A stretch of 64,000 bases of DNA from Hyaloperonospora brassicae (GCA_947650285.1 CANTFL010000090.1:186001-250000); one strand, 5' to 3'. Positions 1 to 13,900 are shown, counted from the stretch's first letter. Program-made: numbers and translations. The notes: generated by a model not told the origin, from the sequence alone.

Positions 1-900
1 CACTGTCCCCTGTTTGGAACATGGGGCATTAACGAACCTGCGATTTGCCGAGTCCGACAGTCGGCGTGATGGACTCCTGGAGTAGCTCCAGAAAATCGAC
101 ATCGCGTTCGATGACCTACTTTTTCAAATGATAGGGAGACGTTTATACGGCGAAGCTTACTGCTCCGCCATACAACGAATTGGATGTAGATACCCACCCT
201 AACGTCAAGTACCTCATATAGACGTGTATTATTTTCCCACAAACAGCATATTGTCATTCTTGATCAGCTGCGATAATGCGGAAACCTCACGTTCTGATGG
301 GTGGTAATTCTTCTCCTTTTCCATTATCACTCGTCCGCATCTTCGCATCGGATACCGTTTGTGGTTGTGAAGTTGCATCAAGGTGTTGCTTAATGCCTAG
401 TCGGGTACGAAGATTATCACGTGATAGTCCAACTTCTAATTAGAATGACGGGGAATAGGCGCTATGACGATCGACTGTTTAGCAGCTTAATTAATTTGCG
501 AGCTGTCACCATATCCAGTGACCCCAGCAAATCCTCCTCCTTCAATTAGAAGAGAACTGTCCCAAGGATAGCAATATTATGAATGAATCATCTATAGTAA
601 TTTATAGCTATTAAGAATGCTTGCATTACTTTCTTCGAAGTCGGAAAAGAGAATCGAGAAATAGCTGCCAACTTATATGGGTCAGCTGCGATCCTCTGCG
701 TGTATACTTTATGAGAGAGTAAGTCATCTCGCGGTTAGACATATATGCTCTTAGTAAAACACACGCTTATTCGACACTCTGCGAATAGTTCTAACAATTG
801 ATTAAGTTTTTATAGGCAATCCTCTAACCTCTATTCCCCGAAACAAGTATTATAGACGAATGATCGACGCTTGCACAATAGAGGCTTTGTCGATTCATCG
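1..900. other. AT-rich non-coding, no gene recognised
   Basis: No open reading frame or RNA gene can be supported here. The stretch lies on the downstream side of a minus-strand gypsy RT relic, where RNase H and integrase would be expected, but I see no recognisable motif of either. Confidence 0.4.
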
Positions 901-911
901 GGCTCATTTAA

Positions 912-1700
912 TTAAATACATGTCATTTCAGGATCGTTGACCATTCGTTGTATTACGTTAGGGTCCGTCTTGATGCAGCAGTCCGCGTCAAACGAAGTAA
1001 CAGGGTGTGTGAGTCGGACGCGCAGTATCGACCCCGATGAGAACTTTGATTGTCTGCTTGATGCTTCTTTCTCCGCATTCAACACCTTCTCTCTATATGT
1101 CCAATCCTCCATTCTTTAGGTTGAAAGCATCCCTAACAAGCATTGTCAATAAATTGCTGATAGCTCATCGGGCCTTCTTTAATCTGTGGCATCCGCAACC
1201 GTTCAAAGTACCCCAAATAGATCACGAAAGCCGAAATGTGGCTTGCTCTCTCTGTCATCATTATCTCCCAACACCCACTAGTAGCATTCAGAGAGAAAAA
1301 CCATTTATAGCTTTTCAGTTCCGTAAGTGGATCGGCCAACAAAGGCATCGCATATTCCATGCCCACCGTCACAGCGTTGACCATATTGAAGTCAATACAC
1401 AAACGTATGTCCACGCCATTCTTATTTGTAAAGATTACAATAGGTGAGGCCCACGGACTCTATGAGACAGAAATGAGCCCTGTCGTCATCAATCCCTTCA
1501 GTAGTTCGTCCAGTTTTGTCAGGTGTCGGAGAGGCGCTCGTCGAGCCCGTTGCTGAATAGGATCCTGATCGTTTACATCGATGTCGTAAATTACTACGTA
1601 CACTGGAGGTGGTAGTGCATTACCACTCGAAATCATTAACTGCTCATGTTTCGTCAATACGGCAATTATCTTGGCTTGCTATGTTTCATCATGACTTAAT
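912..1700 (-). pseudogene. Decayed Ty3/gypsy reverse transcriptase
   Basis: Minus-strand fragments at 1460-1657 and 1133-1414 read like the N-terminal half of a gypsy reverse transcriptase. The visible blocks are a linker ending in LLKGLMTTGLISVS, the pre-catalytic block IRLCIDFNMVNAVTV, a block resembling LTELKSYKWFFSLNATSGCWEIMM (the usual D of the SLD motif is N here), and a degenerate LRMPQIKEGPMSYQQFIDNA. A further minus fragment at 912-1112 ends in KTDPNVIQRMVNDP. Frames change and stops intervene, so it is dead. The family differs from elements A, B and C of this window: the sequence does not align with their RT and lacks their dense hairpins. Confidence 0.75.
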
Positions 1701-4700
1701 AATATCACATTCTCTCCGCCGTAGTCCAACTTTTTTGTTGCCAATTTAGGGAGTTCCGGCAGAAAGGAGAATTCTTGGACGTAATCAATAACTGTGTCTT
1801 TGCTGGATTAATAATCATAAGTCGGATGTTTCACTTCCGCAGTCGACGACCCCTTATCCAGTGGGTCCACGCTCGACTCTTTTAGAATGCACAAGAACCA
1901 TTTTGGATCTCGTCGACGAGGTTACTCTATCTATGAAGTGACGGTATATATGCTGCAAATAAATTTGACAACTCTACTTCGTTTTTCACCTTGCTCTCTC
2001 TTTTCATCCAATGACCAATGGATTGACGCCTTGAGCAATGGCGAATCATCGCCTACCTTTTTGCACGATATCGATGTTGACGCCAAATGACTCGACATCT
2101 TGCTGATGTCTCCGTTTTCATCCTTGACAAGAGCGGTCGGTTTCGAAAGATAATCAGCGAAATGACCTACCACCACTATCAAGTTGTCTTCTTGTCAGCT
2201 TCGTAAGATCATTTTAATCTTGCTGTCTCTGAAAAATTGTCTTCATAACCCGGTTACGCTCTTTTATGTTGATCGGAGATTTTTACTCACTGTCGCTTTG
2301 TCTCGACGAAGGATGTCCCGCGGTAGTGTGTAAATAGGTCGTTTGACCGCCGGTTGTCGTCGAGACATTCATTTCGCATACACATATTTCTTCATGTTGC
2401 AATTCTGTGTTAAAGACATTTTGAATGCAGTACTTGCCAATATCTGTACTTCGACGAATTCATGCGTGCATATCCCTCATGTCGTGGGATCATTTCGTGT
2501 GGCATTCACATAAGTATTGGGAAATGTGCTGGGCAGATCTTTACTCGTGGTGCAAAATTTGTCAATCTTACCGTCGTCTATTTTCCTCTCCTGTTGAACA
2601 TGACAGTAGGTAGTAGTACGGGTAATCGACGAACCCACAGTTGGTGCGTTGATCCAGCTGGTTATGGGTGCTGCATCTGGAACACCTCAGACCCTCGTTG
2701 ATTGATCCCAGGGTATCTCTGGGTCCCCCTGTTACCTTTCTTCCCCATTTCTGTTCATCGACCTCTTTGGTGGACTTAAGTAGCAATACAACCCGTTCGT
2801 CGGGTAACTTCGCCGTTGGATTTAAAAGAATTAGACGGACCCCGGCTGATTATAGAAATCTGTTCCGAGGGTTAGGTCCACCCCGCGGTATGCGGTACGA
2901 TTCATACTTTCAATTCACAGACCACCTCCCACCCAAGGGTTATCTTGACTGTAATTCTTTGTGGCGTACCACCTTTGACTTCCAGATTCCTTAAACGCAA
3001 TTCTTCTTGTATGTGCTTGATAGACCCTTTAGCTCAAGTTTTCATATTAAAGACTAATTGATCGCCGAGATGTTATTCCGGTGTCAATCAGTATCTTGGT
3101 TCCTTATTTTTCACTGCTCCCATTACAAAAGCTCTCATTCTCACTCTCCGATAAAACTTCCTGGATAAACACCATCCTAGACTCTCCCCTTGTAACAACC
3201 TTAGTGACTTCTTCGATTCCATCCGTCGCCTAGAGTTCGGTGATGCGTCAACACGAGCCATCGCTTTTTCTTATTAACCTGTTTGTTTGTAATGGACGAA
3301 TTCGGTTGGTCCTTCATTCCATTTCTACTTTCATACACTTCATCGCCGGGCCGTCTTGTGCCTCCAAAGAAATCGAACACGTACTTCGCGTCGACGGCGA
3401 TTCCACTGACTTTGGCAGCCCGTTGTTTCCCTACCCAGTCAAAGTCAGCGAGCCTCCTAGTTTATATTGCTAGGCGAATATATGTGTTAGAGTTCTTCTT
3501 AAATAGTTTTTCGATCAACCGATGACTTGACAAACTTCTTAAGTCTTTAAACTTAGTGAAAATTCTCATTGGCCTGCCTCAAGCACGTTTCTGAAGAACT
3601 TGCAACGGCGTCTGAAAAAAATCGCGTCGTGGCCTGCTGCACCACACGCACCGCGGAAACCATATGTTCGGCGTTCGCTCGAGTGGTCTTGTCGATGAAT
3701 CTGGTTTTAGTGATTCCTTTGAGTAGCCCGTCCACTATATTCAGCTGGTAAGTCCTTTTAACTGCCAGAGTTGGGACTATGTCTTACTGGCTCACCGCGT
3801 TCTGTAGATAACATCGCCCTGTTCACCTCTCTACCCACTTCCATATAATCGGTATCAGGGTCCTATTTGTAGTCGTTCGAGTGGTCATAGTCGCTTTCTG
3901 TGTCTGGCGACACGCACTGGTCGGAGTGTTGTCTAAATCTTAATTTCTCAGTTGACGCCCGTAAATCTTCTGTGGCCTCTGACGCGAGGGTAATACGGCG
4001 ACCATTATCACCCTTGTATTTCCCTTTCCGTCCTTAGCGCTGTGGCTATCTGTATCTCCTGACGAATCGGCGTTTGTCACGTATTTCCCGATTACCAAAT
4101 CGGAGATTGTCACGTTATCCTCGATAATTCATACGGTGATCATCGATTCTGTCACCACGTTGGCTCTTCGACCGACCAAAAATGTCATTTTGACTGTCTC
4201 TGCGGCGATTGACTCGAGACTCGTATCTGTTGAAAGTGGACAGTCGAATGTTGCTCATTCGATCCAAATACTTCTTACGATTCTTTCATAGCAGTCGGTG
4301 ACTAATGATCTGCTCCAGACGATGTATATGTCTTAGACCGTGCGGATAGATGAAATTTATCAAATAATCTTCTACACACTTGACAAAGAAATGTTTCACA
4401 CGACCTTAAGATTCTGCGCCACCCTTCTCTCATTGCATCTGCGCTGCTCGTGCGAATCCATTTTGGCGGATGAGGAAGTCGCACACATATTCGGATCATT
4501 GACATTTCGCCGTTTAGTATTCGAATCATCCCGACTGATCGTACTGTGAACAGCAGTACTCCAAAAACGCCTTGCTGAGAAATTTATATGTACGTTGCGT
4601 TTCCTTCGACAACTGTCGATAATAACATTTGTTCGCCTTCCCCAGAGCAACGATAATGGCTCACACCAGTAATTATGGGGTTCCACGTTCCTTTCATCTC

Positions 4701-4893
4701 GTTAGTATACGACTTGGTTCACTCGAAAGTCTCGACAGACCGGTATTTTCTTCCTTAAAGCTTGGAGATCTTTTTATAGGGGGCATGTGTTCGTATCTTG
4801 AGTACTTACCTCCTTCACTTAAGAATCCGTCAAATCTGAAAAGACGATTGCAGTTGTTCGTCGAAGTGATTTCCTATTGCTGTCGAGTCTAAA

Positions 4894-4934
<41 letters not shown>

Positions 4935-6300
4935 CCATCTATTACTTGTCTATTTTCTCTTCTTAATAATTAGTTCTGCCTTCTCGTCGAAGGGTATTCC
5001 TTTGGTGTCTCCACATCGACTTCCTCATGTAAGGCAGTCTCTCCACTTGGGAAAATACTCCCTGTTTGATTTCATCCTTCTTACCCCTGCGAGAATATGT
5101 CCACGCCTTAGTCTCTCTATCCCTTGCTTTCGATTTATAACGCGATGGTATCGGCGCCTTCTATTCCGTCGGAAAGACGTCCCTGTGAAGCTGTGGCATC
5201 GTCTGATTCATGCTTGGGATCGCATTGTTTCCAAAAACGTCCATGAGCTAGGCTCTTTATTCCTTAGTATATCTGTCAATCACCCGGGGATTTAAGATTG
5301 CCTCAGACAGCTTGATGTCCTTTGGCGTCTTGCACTCGTATTTCATCGCGCGCAAGCGATAGACACTATATGCCTAAAGTACACCAATGCTTAGAACGGT
5401 GCAAGTCAATTTCAGCATGGTGCTGAGTTCCGACCATGTCGCTTTGGTAGAACGTTATATGTCGAACTGCTTGATCCACTTGCGCTTCTTCATCGATTCA
5501 GCAATTCGTTTGCCTGGGGGTGGGGTGGGGTGGAAATCGTCTTCGGGATTCGAAGAAGGCCGATTGAAGCTCTTCGAAGCCCATCCCCATTTCATCGTCA
5601 TCTCTTTTTCCTTGCTCATCTTTCACGAAGTCTCTCACCGCTTGCGCGTGTTTCTTCTTAATTGCCTTTACGTGGCTCACACGCCCCGCGTGTAACGCAC
5701 TTTTTTCTTCATCTGCCTCGAATACTTCTCCGACGTTGCACTCGTCTCTTTCATCTCGCTCTCCTCCCCATGGTCATCCCATTTTGACTCAACAATTTCA
5801 GGTTCTCGGTTTACTTCCACCCTTTCCTCGGTGTCGTTTGTTCTCGCCTGGTTCAACACAGCGCGCGCCGATCTCTAAGCAGTCGCTGAGATCCCGACAC
5901 TTACTAGTTTCAATTAGGTGATCATTTCGCTCGTAGTTCGTTGCTTGGTAACTACCAAACATTCTCACGCCCAGAATACCCGGGTCGCTGCACCAGTTAT
6001 AGGTCAATGGTTAGTCAAATCTGTTCACGAACATTCAAACATACAAACACAACAATTGCCGACCTTAGTCGGCGCACTGGTTGGTACGTGAGGGTAACCC
6101 CCCCCGCAGTTCGCCCCTTCGGGGTTCAGTCGTCGATCTTGCTCAAAGGATTCCTTGCAAACAATTCCTTCGAAAGTCATCTTAAGCTCAGCAGCTTCAA
6201 ACCCTTTCACTCCATGTACCTTCACACCAAAGGATGGAAGCCGACGCTCACGCGTTTTTTCAGGTCACCAGGCGCAGTGTCCGCCCGAATAGAAGAATTG
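1700..6300 (-). mobile_element. Probable upstream part (gag and linker) of the same decayed gypsy element
   Basis: Upstream of the RT relic on the minus strand are broken, charged reading frames: a Lys/Glu-rich stretch at 5498-5859, and at 5798-6225 fragments suggesting a gag-like protein. No frame is continuous for more than about 100 codons and no zinc knuckle or protease motif is certain. The assignment rests on orientation, position and composition. The long plus-strand frame at 5941-6552 has no recognisable motif and I treat it as a shadow. Confidence 0.35.
4893..4936. repeat. (CGTCAT)n microsatellite
   Basis: About seven tandem copies of a 6-bp unit, CGTCAT / CGTCGT variants. On the minus strand one frame encodes a run of Asp, consistent with an acidic stretch in the decayed gypsy gag/linker. 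Confidence 0.9.
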
Positions 6301-6737
6301 CAGTGCCCTCGGCTGAGACCCACCGGCATGTCGCTCAACGAGGCTTTCAACGATTCCGTCTATTGGTTCATTGGCTTTTACCTTGACAAGACTTACAGCG
6401 GTCATTTTACTGAGGTTTACCGGCTCGTCGACGACGAGACTCTATATTTCGCTAGTATATATCGCTGCCCAACCCAGGCTTTACTCAAATCTTGGCGCTA
6501 CCAGTCGATACCTATACAAGCTATGCCTCTCAAGATTCGACGGCAGGCATAATCTAGCTCACGCAGCGACTTGTCTTAAGTGTACGCGTGTCTTGGACTT
6601 CGAACATTCTGCACTGTATTGGTTTATCTCGTTTGCTATCTCGCAGCGCCAGTTTAAATGTCTCTCTGTCCTTCCCTATTTCGTATACAAAAAAAGAAAC
6701 GAATCTGTCGCTCGATATTCTCGCATTCTGCACTACA

Positions 6738-6975
6738 CTTGAGTCTCCTACACTTTAGTCGCCAACACTTGAGTCGCTTACACATGAGTCGCTTACACCC
6801 GAGTCGCCGACAACCAAGTCGTCGATACTCGATTTTCCGACACTCGTCGCTGTGACTCGATCCACTGACATTTAAGTCGCCGGCACCCGAGTCACCGCCA
6901 CCCGAGTCGCCGACACTTGACTCGCCGACCCACGGTCGCCAGCTCTTGAGTCGCCGGCTCTTGATTTTCTAGACC
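6738..6975. repeat. Degenerate 15-bp tandem repeat (GAGTCGCcgacacc)
   Basis: Roughly fifteen imperfect copies of a unit like CACYYGAGTCGCCGA follow each other, with decay towards both ends. No ORF of note; the period of 15 is a multiple of three but the frame contains stops. Confidence 0.8.
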
Positions 6976-7117
6976 CCGCACTAATATCACGAATTAAATA
7001 TTCTTTACACCACGTACGTCGGCGTTTTCACTCTTTTACATTACTGGGAGCAATGTACACTCCCCCCCCGAAGGACTTACGGTTCTTTTGGTCAAATTTT
7101 TAACGGATCCCGAGCGA

Positions 7118-7353
7118 CGAGGCTGAAAGAGGTGACGTATACTGATTCACCGACTCGCTGGGGGACGAGACCTAAAGCGGAATGTCTATCGGTGACCGGC
7201 TCGCCGTGAAACGAGGCTTAAAGCGGTGAAGTCTACTGGGCATTTACTCGCCGTGCGACAAGACATAAAGAGGTATCGTCCATTGGGTTACGGGCTTGCC
7301 ATGCGGCAAGGCTTAATTTGTGTCGTCTAATGGGTCACCGTCTTGCCGTGCGA
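7118..7353. repeat. 47-bp tandem repeat, five copies
   Basis: Five units of 46-48 bp each begin near CGAGGCTTAAAGCGG and end near ACTCGCCGTGCGA. Units are about 65-75 percent alike by eye, so the array is old. The unit ends share the ACTCGCC/GAGTCGCC core seen in the 15-bp array 150 bp upstream, suggesting the two arrays have a common origin. Confidence 0.8.
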
Positions 7354-7539
7354 CGAAACTTGGCTTTCTCTATAAGCGAGAGATTACTATTCCGGGCCAA
7401 ACGTAATCATGACGCTTTTAATCAAGACCTCTACAATATATTCTCCTCGAGACGCGACAGCAGGCATAATCTGGCCCACCCAGGGACTCACCTCAAAAGT
7501 GTAGACGTTTGTTGGACTTAAAAAATTTCTCTGTATTGA

Positions 7540-8790
7540 TTATCTCTCGATCTCTTCTGATTTTAATAGGACCCGTGAGTGGTTGTCCGCCATACCCCCC
7601 GTCATCCTATACTTATACCTAGTAGGAGATACCATATATCATCTCTTGGCTCGCCGAGTCTTGGTAAGTCGAATCTTGACTCGTCGAGGCTTCTCTTGTC
7701 GGGTCCACGACTCCTATAATTTAGACAATGGTAGGAAATCGACATTTGCAATTCTTTACACCACAGTGCTAACATATACAAAAGCATGGAAGAATAAGCG
7801 GATGATTGTTTGCGACCGATGATTTAATTGAAATATGAAGCTTTAGTAACCTTGAAAAAAAATTGTACTGCGTTCCCCTCCTAGTTTCCTGGTATTCACA
7901 CATACGCGGGCGGCGAGAATTGCGATGCTGGAAAACCTTGAAGCGTATTTGGAAGAAAATGTTCTTTGCGATAGTACACCCGTACGTTTAAATTGTTTAA
8001 CATATTGCGATGAAGACAATTAATCTCCGATAATTCGAACGACGCGAGGGACAGGCGGCGGAAGACCTTTTTCGTAACCTCTTCAAGAGTGCTACCCACG
8101 TACGTGCTACGATTACATAACTCGTCGCACTACCTTTTGTGCTCTTGGATCCAGAGGCGACATCTAGATCGCATTTAAAGGTATCAGATATCGTTAGCCA
8201 AGCTTCGGCGATTTTATGCCCGGCCATTATGGAGCACAAAAATATTCATTCTGACACCACTACAGATCGACCGCATAGTTGCGGATTTGAGCAGAATTTA
8301 TTACGTTTTTTCGCCAACGGCGTGTCAGCCGGGTCAGTCCAGAACATTATCGCGTCAAGTGTGACCTGCGCGGTAACCTCGTTTAACCGCGGCATACCCA
8401 GCGCGACAGACGCTTATGATTCTAATAACTTCGTGGACTTCTTCGACACTGCCACTTGTCCGGATCAACTGAAGCTAGTGACGCTCCTTTCTGCAATTTG
8501 TGCGTCGCACTTCGTACACCATCATCGAAGGTTCCAGAGATTTCCATGCTTTACCCGCCACTCCCCTTTCATTCGAGCGCAAGGTTCGCCTACCGTTTAG
8601 GTGGTCGCCTAGTAGATTACCACAGAAGAGGACACACGGCAAACCCACGCATCCACCCTTTTGCCGAAATTGACCTTCACCCACCTCGATGTGGCGGGCC
8701 GTCTGAAGCATGTCATCAATTCGACATATTGCCCAGCAGCTTTTGAATACCAAGTTGCAAGTGTAAGCGCGTAAATCACCCCTGCCGAGT
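7540..8790. other. No gene recognised
   Basis: A 153-codon plus-strand frame at 8139-8600 is the longest here. It shows no family motif, signal peptide or repeat, and its neighbours are debris, so I do not call it a gene. Confidence 0.4.
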
Positions 8791-8799
8791 AGTTACAAC

Positions 8800-10646
8800 A
8801 GTCGCCACTTCCGGAATCGGATCGGATTAAGACGAGAGCCTATGCGACTGAATGCCAGGCACAGAACCGAACACGACGGTAACCTTTCCCAGGGTCTTGC
8901 AGCTGGTGACTGGTTCGACCCATGTGGCAATAACAAAACACGAAACCAGCAAAAAGTTAACAAAGTCCTGGGACAGGCCACAGACATGATTTAAAAAACA
9001 GGACCATCTTGCACAAGTGCAGAAGTCACCTACGAGTAGCTCTCGTATTCCTCCAGTAGTGACAGCTTCAATCCTCCCGGCAAAGACTAACCCCAGGTCA
9101 GGGGACTAAGCTTGTTTCTACCCAGGCCACTTCAACGGCGAGGACCCAAAGAGCTAAGCCCAAGGTCGCGTTAAACAGCCTCCTAATATTACTTCGACAC
9201 CAGTCAGCCGCAAAGCGACGGCGCTAGCTAAATTTATCCAGCTTCTCATTGAAGAGGAAATAATTCTAAAGCTGACCACCACCGCTAGAACCGTTTCCTT
9301 CGGTGGGGTCGAAAATAGCTCCCCAGCTGCTATAGCCCGATCAGCCGCATAAAATATAGTGGGTCAAGCAAAGTTGCGCGTAATCGCGTTGCAGGAGGCT
9401 GCAGATGAAGAAATTAGAACTGAATTGTGAACAAGGCGAAGTACTTCGAGGCTCATTGGAGGGTGTTTGAATCGACATTTGCACAAGAACAATAATCGCT
9501 GGAGAATGTCCAGCGGCTGACCGGACGGTAACGCGCTACCCGACTTGGAATACAACTATCGGATTACTACCGCCACAGCTTCGCGAGCAGAGGTAGTGGT
9601 TTCAGCCGCAAAGAGCGATCTGAAAACCTTGGAACGGAAACTTGCAAAGATAGTTCCAGTCAAGTCGACACCTCCTGTCGTCGCAATTTTATCGCCGGAG
9701 GAGACTCCAGCGGATAAGGCGGCAAACAGATGAGAATACATCCGCGCTTCAATCCACCGACATTTGTCGTCGTATGCCCGATACAGGAGGAACGGAGGAT
9801 AACATGAAGCGGTACCGTCCCCATCGGCAGTAACAAGAGCTTCCACGCCTCCTGCACACGTTAATTGACCTGCGGAGACCGAGACAAAGCCGAAACAGGA
9901 TTCCTTTATCTTGAATAACATGAACGTACCCATGATGGGAAGTGGTGTCACTTTTGGATACACGATGCGTCTTGATGACTTGATGGGGATATGTCAATAC
10001 TTCACAACGTGCATCTAGTGTAAGTATTTCTGCAGCTCTTGCCCAGGCTATCGCTGAAATTATTGAGATGTCGAGAAGTGATATAACGACACCTCTCACA
10101 GTAAATTTGTAAAACGCCATACACACCGACTTCACTCGTGGTGTCCAACTGGTCTCCCTTCTAGAGGTCCACTCGACACAAGGGCATATACGGGCCGCAG
10201 ACAACCCTGCACAAACGCTCAGAGCCACGCGGAACAGAAAACTTTCTGGAACTGCCTCGGACGCGGTAATTGCAGCAGCAGTCTCGAAGTGCGCAAAACA
10301 GATTCACGCGAGCGTGACCAAGATAAATCATAGGTAGCCGCCGCCCGTAGATTGGTAGCGATGCTGCCTGCTTGATCACCGCAAAAATCCCGTCAGTTCA
10401 GAGCGGTTTAATTACCCACATTTTCTCCAAGCTCGCGACCCTGGTGACCTCACTCTTCATTCCGGCTGTGTTGCTCGTCAACATGACCGGTGAATTGCTC
10501 CGGAATTTTGTTTATGCCACCAACATCAAATATCAGTTTGCGGTCATTGGACAACATGCAAATCACCACAATGAGCGCCTTCATGAACTATTCACGGGGG
10601 GTCTGCGACGGCGGACGGTGAGAATGGGAAAATTCGATGGCGAACT
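8800..10646 (+). pseudogene. Probable LINE ORF1 relic, left part, interrupted by the copia insertion
   Basis: Broken plus-strand frames (for example 9545-9733) lie directly upstream of the copia element. Read across the 5-bp target duplication, the frame ending at 10646 continues after the element at 15446 into a Cys/His-rich stretch, so the insertion split an older reading frame. The order ORF1-like, zinc-knuckle-like, endonuclease, RT then fits one LINE running from here to about 18.3 kb. Homology of this left part itself is not certain. Confidence 0.35.
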
Positions 10647-10895
10647 TGTTATGTCGAAGGAAAATTGGAAAGTGTATTAGTTTTCCTATGAACTTACTCG
10701 TCGTGTTATCTTCTTCTACCTTGTAGCTTTCCCTGATCTTGATGGATTCTAGTACATACACTCAAGGTAGTTCTAGAATCATCAGACTGCACGTGAACCG
10801 TTTACACCCTGTCGTATCATCGCTGTCTTGTCACTTGTGTGTAGCAAATCACAGTTGGCTTTGTTGACCGTGCATTGACAGTGCACACATCAACA
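10647..10895 (-). repeat. Copia 3' LTR
   Basis: 249 bp, starts TGTTATGTCG and ends CACATCAACA as written on the plus strand. It is identical to the LTR at 15192-15440 except at position 10753. Confidence 0.97.
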
Positions 10896-10906
10896 CTCCC
10901 ACTCAC
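10896..10906 (-). other. Copia polypurine tract
   Basis: On the minus strand the bases next to the 3' LTR read GTGAGTGGGAG, a purine-rich plus-strand primer site. It touches the pol stop codon (10903-10905). Confidence 0.7.
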
Positions 10907-13900
10907 TGTTGATGCTCGGGTCCATCACGTACCTTGATGTCCATTTCGGCACGGAGGTACTGGAATCGCTTGGTGCCGAGTGCCTTCGTTAGTATGTCGG
11001 CAAGTTGATGTTCCGTCTCCTTGTAGATCACCTTTATATCACCGGCCAGAACTTTCTCTCGGACAAAGTGGTGACGTATGTCTACGTGTTTAGTCCGCGC
11101 ATGGTATCCTGGGTTTGTTGCGAGAGCAATGGCTCCTTGATTATCCTCGTAGATGACAGTAGGATTCTTCTGCTCGAATCCGAGGTCAGCCATTAACATC
11201 CTCGCCCATAGTATGTCTTGAGTGCACATGCTTAGCGCCATGTATTCAGCCTCAGAAGTACTCAATGCAACGGTGCGTTGGTACTTAGACTTAAATATAA
11301 CAGGGCCTCCATTAAGCACCAGCAAAACACCAGATACCGATCGACGGTCGTCCAAGCTGTTTCCCCAATCGGCGTCACTATACGCTGTTAGTTGTTGCTG
11401 TAGTTTGTCAACACTGTAGTGTAATCCAAAACCACTCGTCGAGCGGAGGTATCTTAGCACTTTGATCAGTGCCTTCCAGTGTTGTGAGCCAGGGTTTTCT
11501 GCAAATCGTCCAAGTTGGCTCACAGGAAATGCTGCGTCTGGTCTGGTCGTTGTCACTATAAACAGCAGTCGTCCCAGCAATTGGCGGGACGGTGTACGAC
11601 TCATGGCTTGTCTTTCGACATCGGACTTTGGACTGTTTGCGCTGGACAGTTTCATGCTCTGATCACATGGGTTACCAGTTGGTCGGGCTTGAGTCTGTCC
11701 AAACATGTCTGCAGTCTCCTCGATGTATCTTTGTTGCGAAATAAACATCTCACGCTTCTTTCGGTCGTACATAACTTCCATTCCAAGCAAGTGCTTCACT
11801 GGACCAAGGTCTTTGGTTTGAAACCGCTGAGAGATTTGTTCTTTCACCTTGCGTACCGTGGTTGCTTCTTTTGCAGCCACAATCATATCATCAACGTATA
11901 AGCACACGTACGCCCAGCCTTCACCATCCTTTATCTTGTATATGCATCGATCAGCACCGCACGCGACAAATCCCATCTCCAGTAATGCATTGTGAATCGT
12001 CTTATTCCAGGCATTTGCAGCCTGCTTAAGTCCGTAAAGCGCGCGATTCAATTTAAGTACAAACTCGCTGCCAATTTTCATCCCTTTGGGTGGTAACAAG
12101 TATACTTCTTCTTGTAGGTCGGCATTCAGGTAGGCCGTATCAACATCAAGCTGGTCGATCACATATCCTGCTGCGCAGCAAATCGACAATAGCATCCTGA
12201 TGGAGTTCATACTGGCGACAGCCGCGTACGTCTCGAAAAAGTTGATACCATATTGTTGCAGGAATCCGAGCGCCACAAGTCGTGCTTTGTATCTACCATC
12301 ACTCTTTTTAGCCCATACCCACTTCGATCCAATTGGTTTCATTCCAGGCTTGCGTACAATTGGTGTCCACGTCTTATTACGCTCATGAGCCGCAAATTCA
12401 TTCTCAATAGCTTTAATCCATTGGTATCTGTCAGGTCCATTCACTGCCTCCGCATAAGAGCCAGGTAAATCACGAGCTATCATGGCAACTTCTGCTATCA
12501 ATGCCACATCGCTGTTTATTCGCGATCGCTTGGAAGGAGGTTCGTCATCTTCACTCCCACTGGCTTCATGGTTTTCATTGTATGGCACAATGCTGTTTTC
12601 TGTTGTGGTACTAGTGTTATTGTCTTCCAACAAGAGCTGAACAGGTTGCTCAATTGGTAGCATTTCATCAACACCTCCTCGTGGTCCGGATTCACTTCTC
12701 CCACTGGCATCGTCGGTAAGAACACGATACTGATGCTCGCGACCGGAACGACGCTTAAGTTGTGGACGGAACACCATCGCTCCAGAGTCGTGCGGATTGT
12801 GTAATTCGAGTTCTTGGTGACGAGGTCCTTGTTGAATTACTTGGGAAGTGTGTTGATGTTGTTCGTTGTTCATATTTCTTGCAAGATAATGATTGCTTGT
12901 CTCACTCGAAGGTGTGTTACTGATGTCATTGTCAGAACTCGGTACTTCCATCTCCACATCTTCGACAATTTCGTGCTCTTCCATTTCAACATCTTCATCA
13001 CCATCTTGTTGCAAGTTACTTGGTTGATCTCCATCATCGTCATCTTGTCGTATTATTATCATCTTCGGGTGTGGTACAACCGGATTGTCTTCGTAAATGT
13101 TACTAACTTCACGTTCATCTAACGCGATCGAACGACTGATCTTGATCGTACCAGTCTCCAGATCAAGCACCCTGTAACCCTTGGTGTGTCTTGCATATCC
13201 TAACAGCATGCAGCGAAACCCTTTCGCGTCGAATTTCGTGCGCTTTGAGTCATCGATATGTGCGTATCCAAGTGAACCAAATACACGTAGGTGAGAAATT
13301 TCGGGCTTCGTCTTAAAGCACAGTTCAAAAGGAGTCTTCTCCTCGTGATTGCAGTTCGTGGTTCTGTTAAGTAAATACACCGCCGTATTCACAGCTTCGG
13401 CCCACCACTTCTTTGCCACCCGCTTGTAATGCATCATGCTTCTGGCCGTCTCAACAATCGTACGGTTCATCCGTTCAGCAACACCGTTTTGTTGAGGACT
13501 GTAGGGTACTGTCTTCTGATGGATGATGCCGTGTTTCTTGCAGCACGAAGCAAACCTCTTGTTTTTGTATTCACCGCCATTGTCAGTACGTATGGCCTTA
13601 ATACGAAATCCACACTGCTGCTCCATCTCGGTCCGAAATTTAATGAACTTCGACAGTACTTCACTCTTGGACTTCAGAAAATATACAGTCACTAATCTTG
13701 AAAAATCGTCCACGAGAGACAATACGTATCGTGACCCACCAGGAGTTGGGTTCTTCATAGGGCCCATGACGTCAGAGTGAATAAGCTGCAGTGGCTGCGT
13801 TGTCTTTGTCTTCGACTCTTGTGGAAAACTCGCGACACACAGTTTCCCTTGTAGACACCCTCCACACAAATTCTTGTTCGTGTCAGGTACTACATTCGGT

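Larger units (their letters stand above)
6530..7525. repeat. Diverged direct repeat pair (about 70-100 bp)
   Basis: The stretch around 6533-6600 and that around 7447-7520 share CGACxGCAGGCATAATCT followed by a similar 40-50 bp and then TTGGACTT. The copies are about 0.9 kb apart in the same orientation with the two tandem arrays between them. They could be ends of an old LTR pair or of one duplicated repeat; divergence prevents a firm choice. Confidence 0.5.

Noticed and set aside
4893..4936. Short regular repeat as CRISPR or regulatory array
   Set aside because: Plain 6-bp microsatellite.
5941..6552. 203-codon plus-strand ORF
   Set aside because: No recognisable motif; it lies opposite gag-like minus-strand fragments of a decayed element.
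8139..8600. 153-codon plus-strand ORF
   Set aside because: No family motif, signal peptide or conserved neighbour; overlapping frames on both strands are of similar quality.
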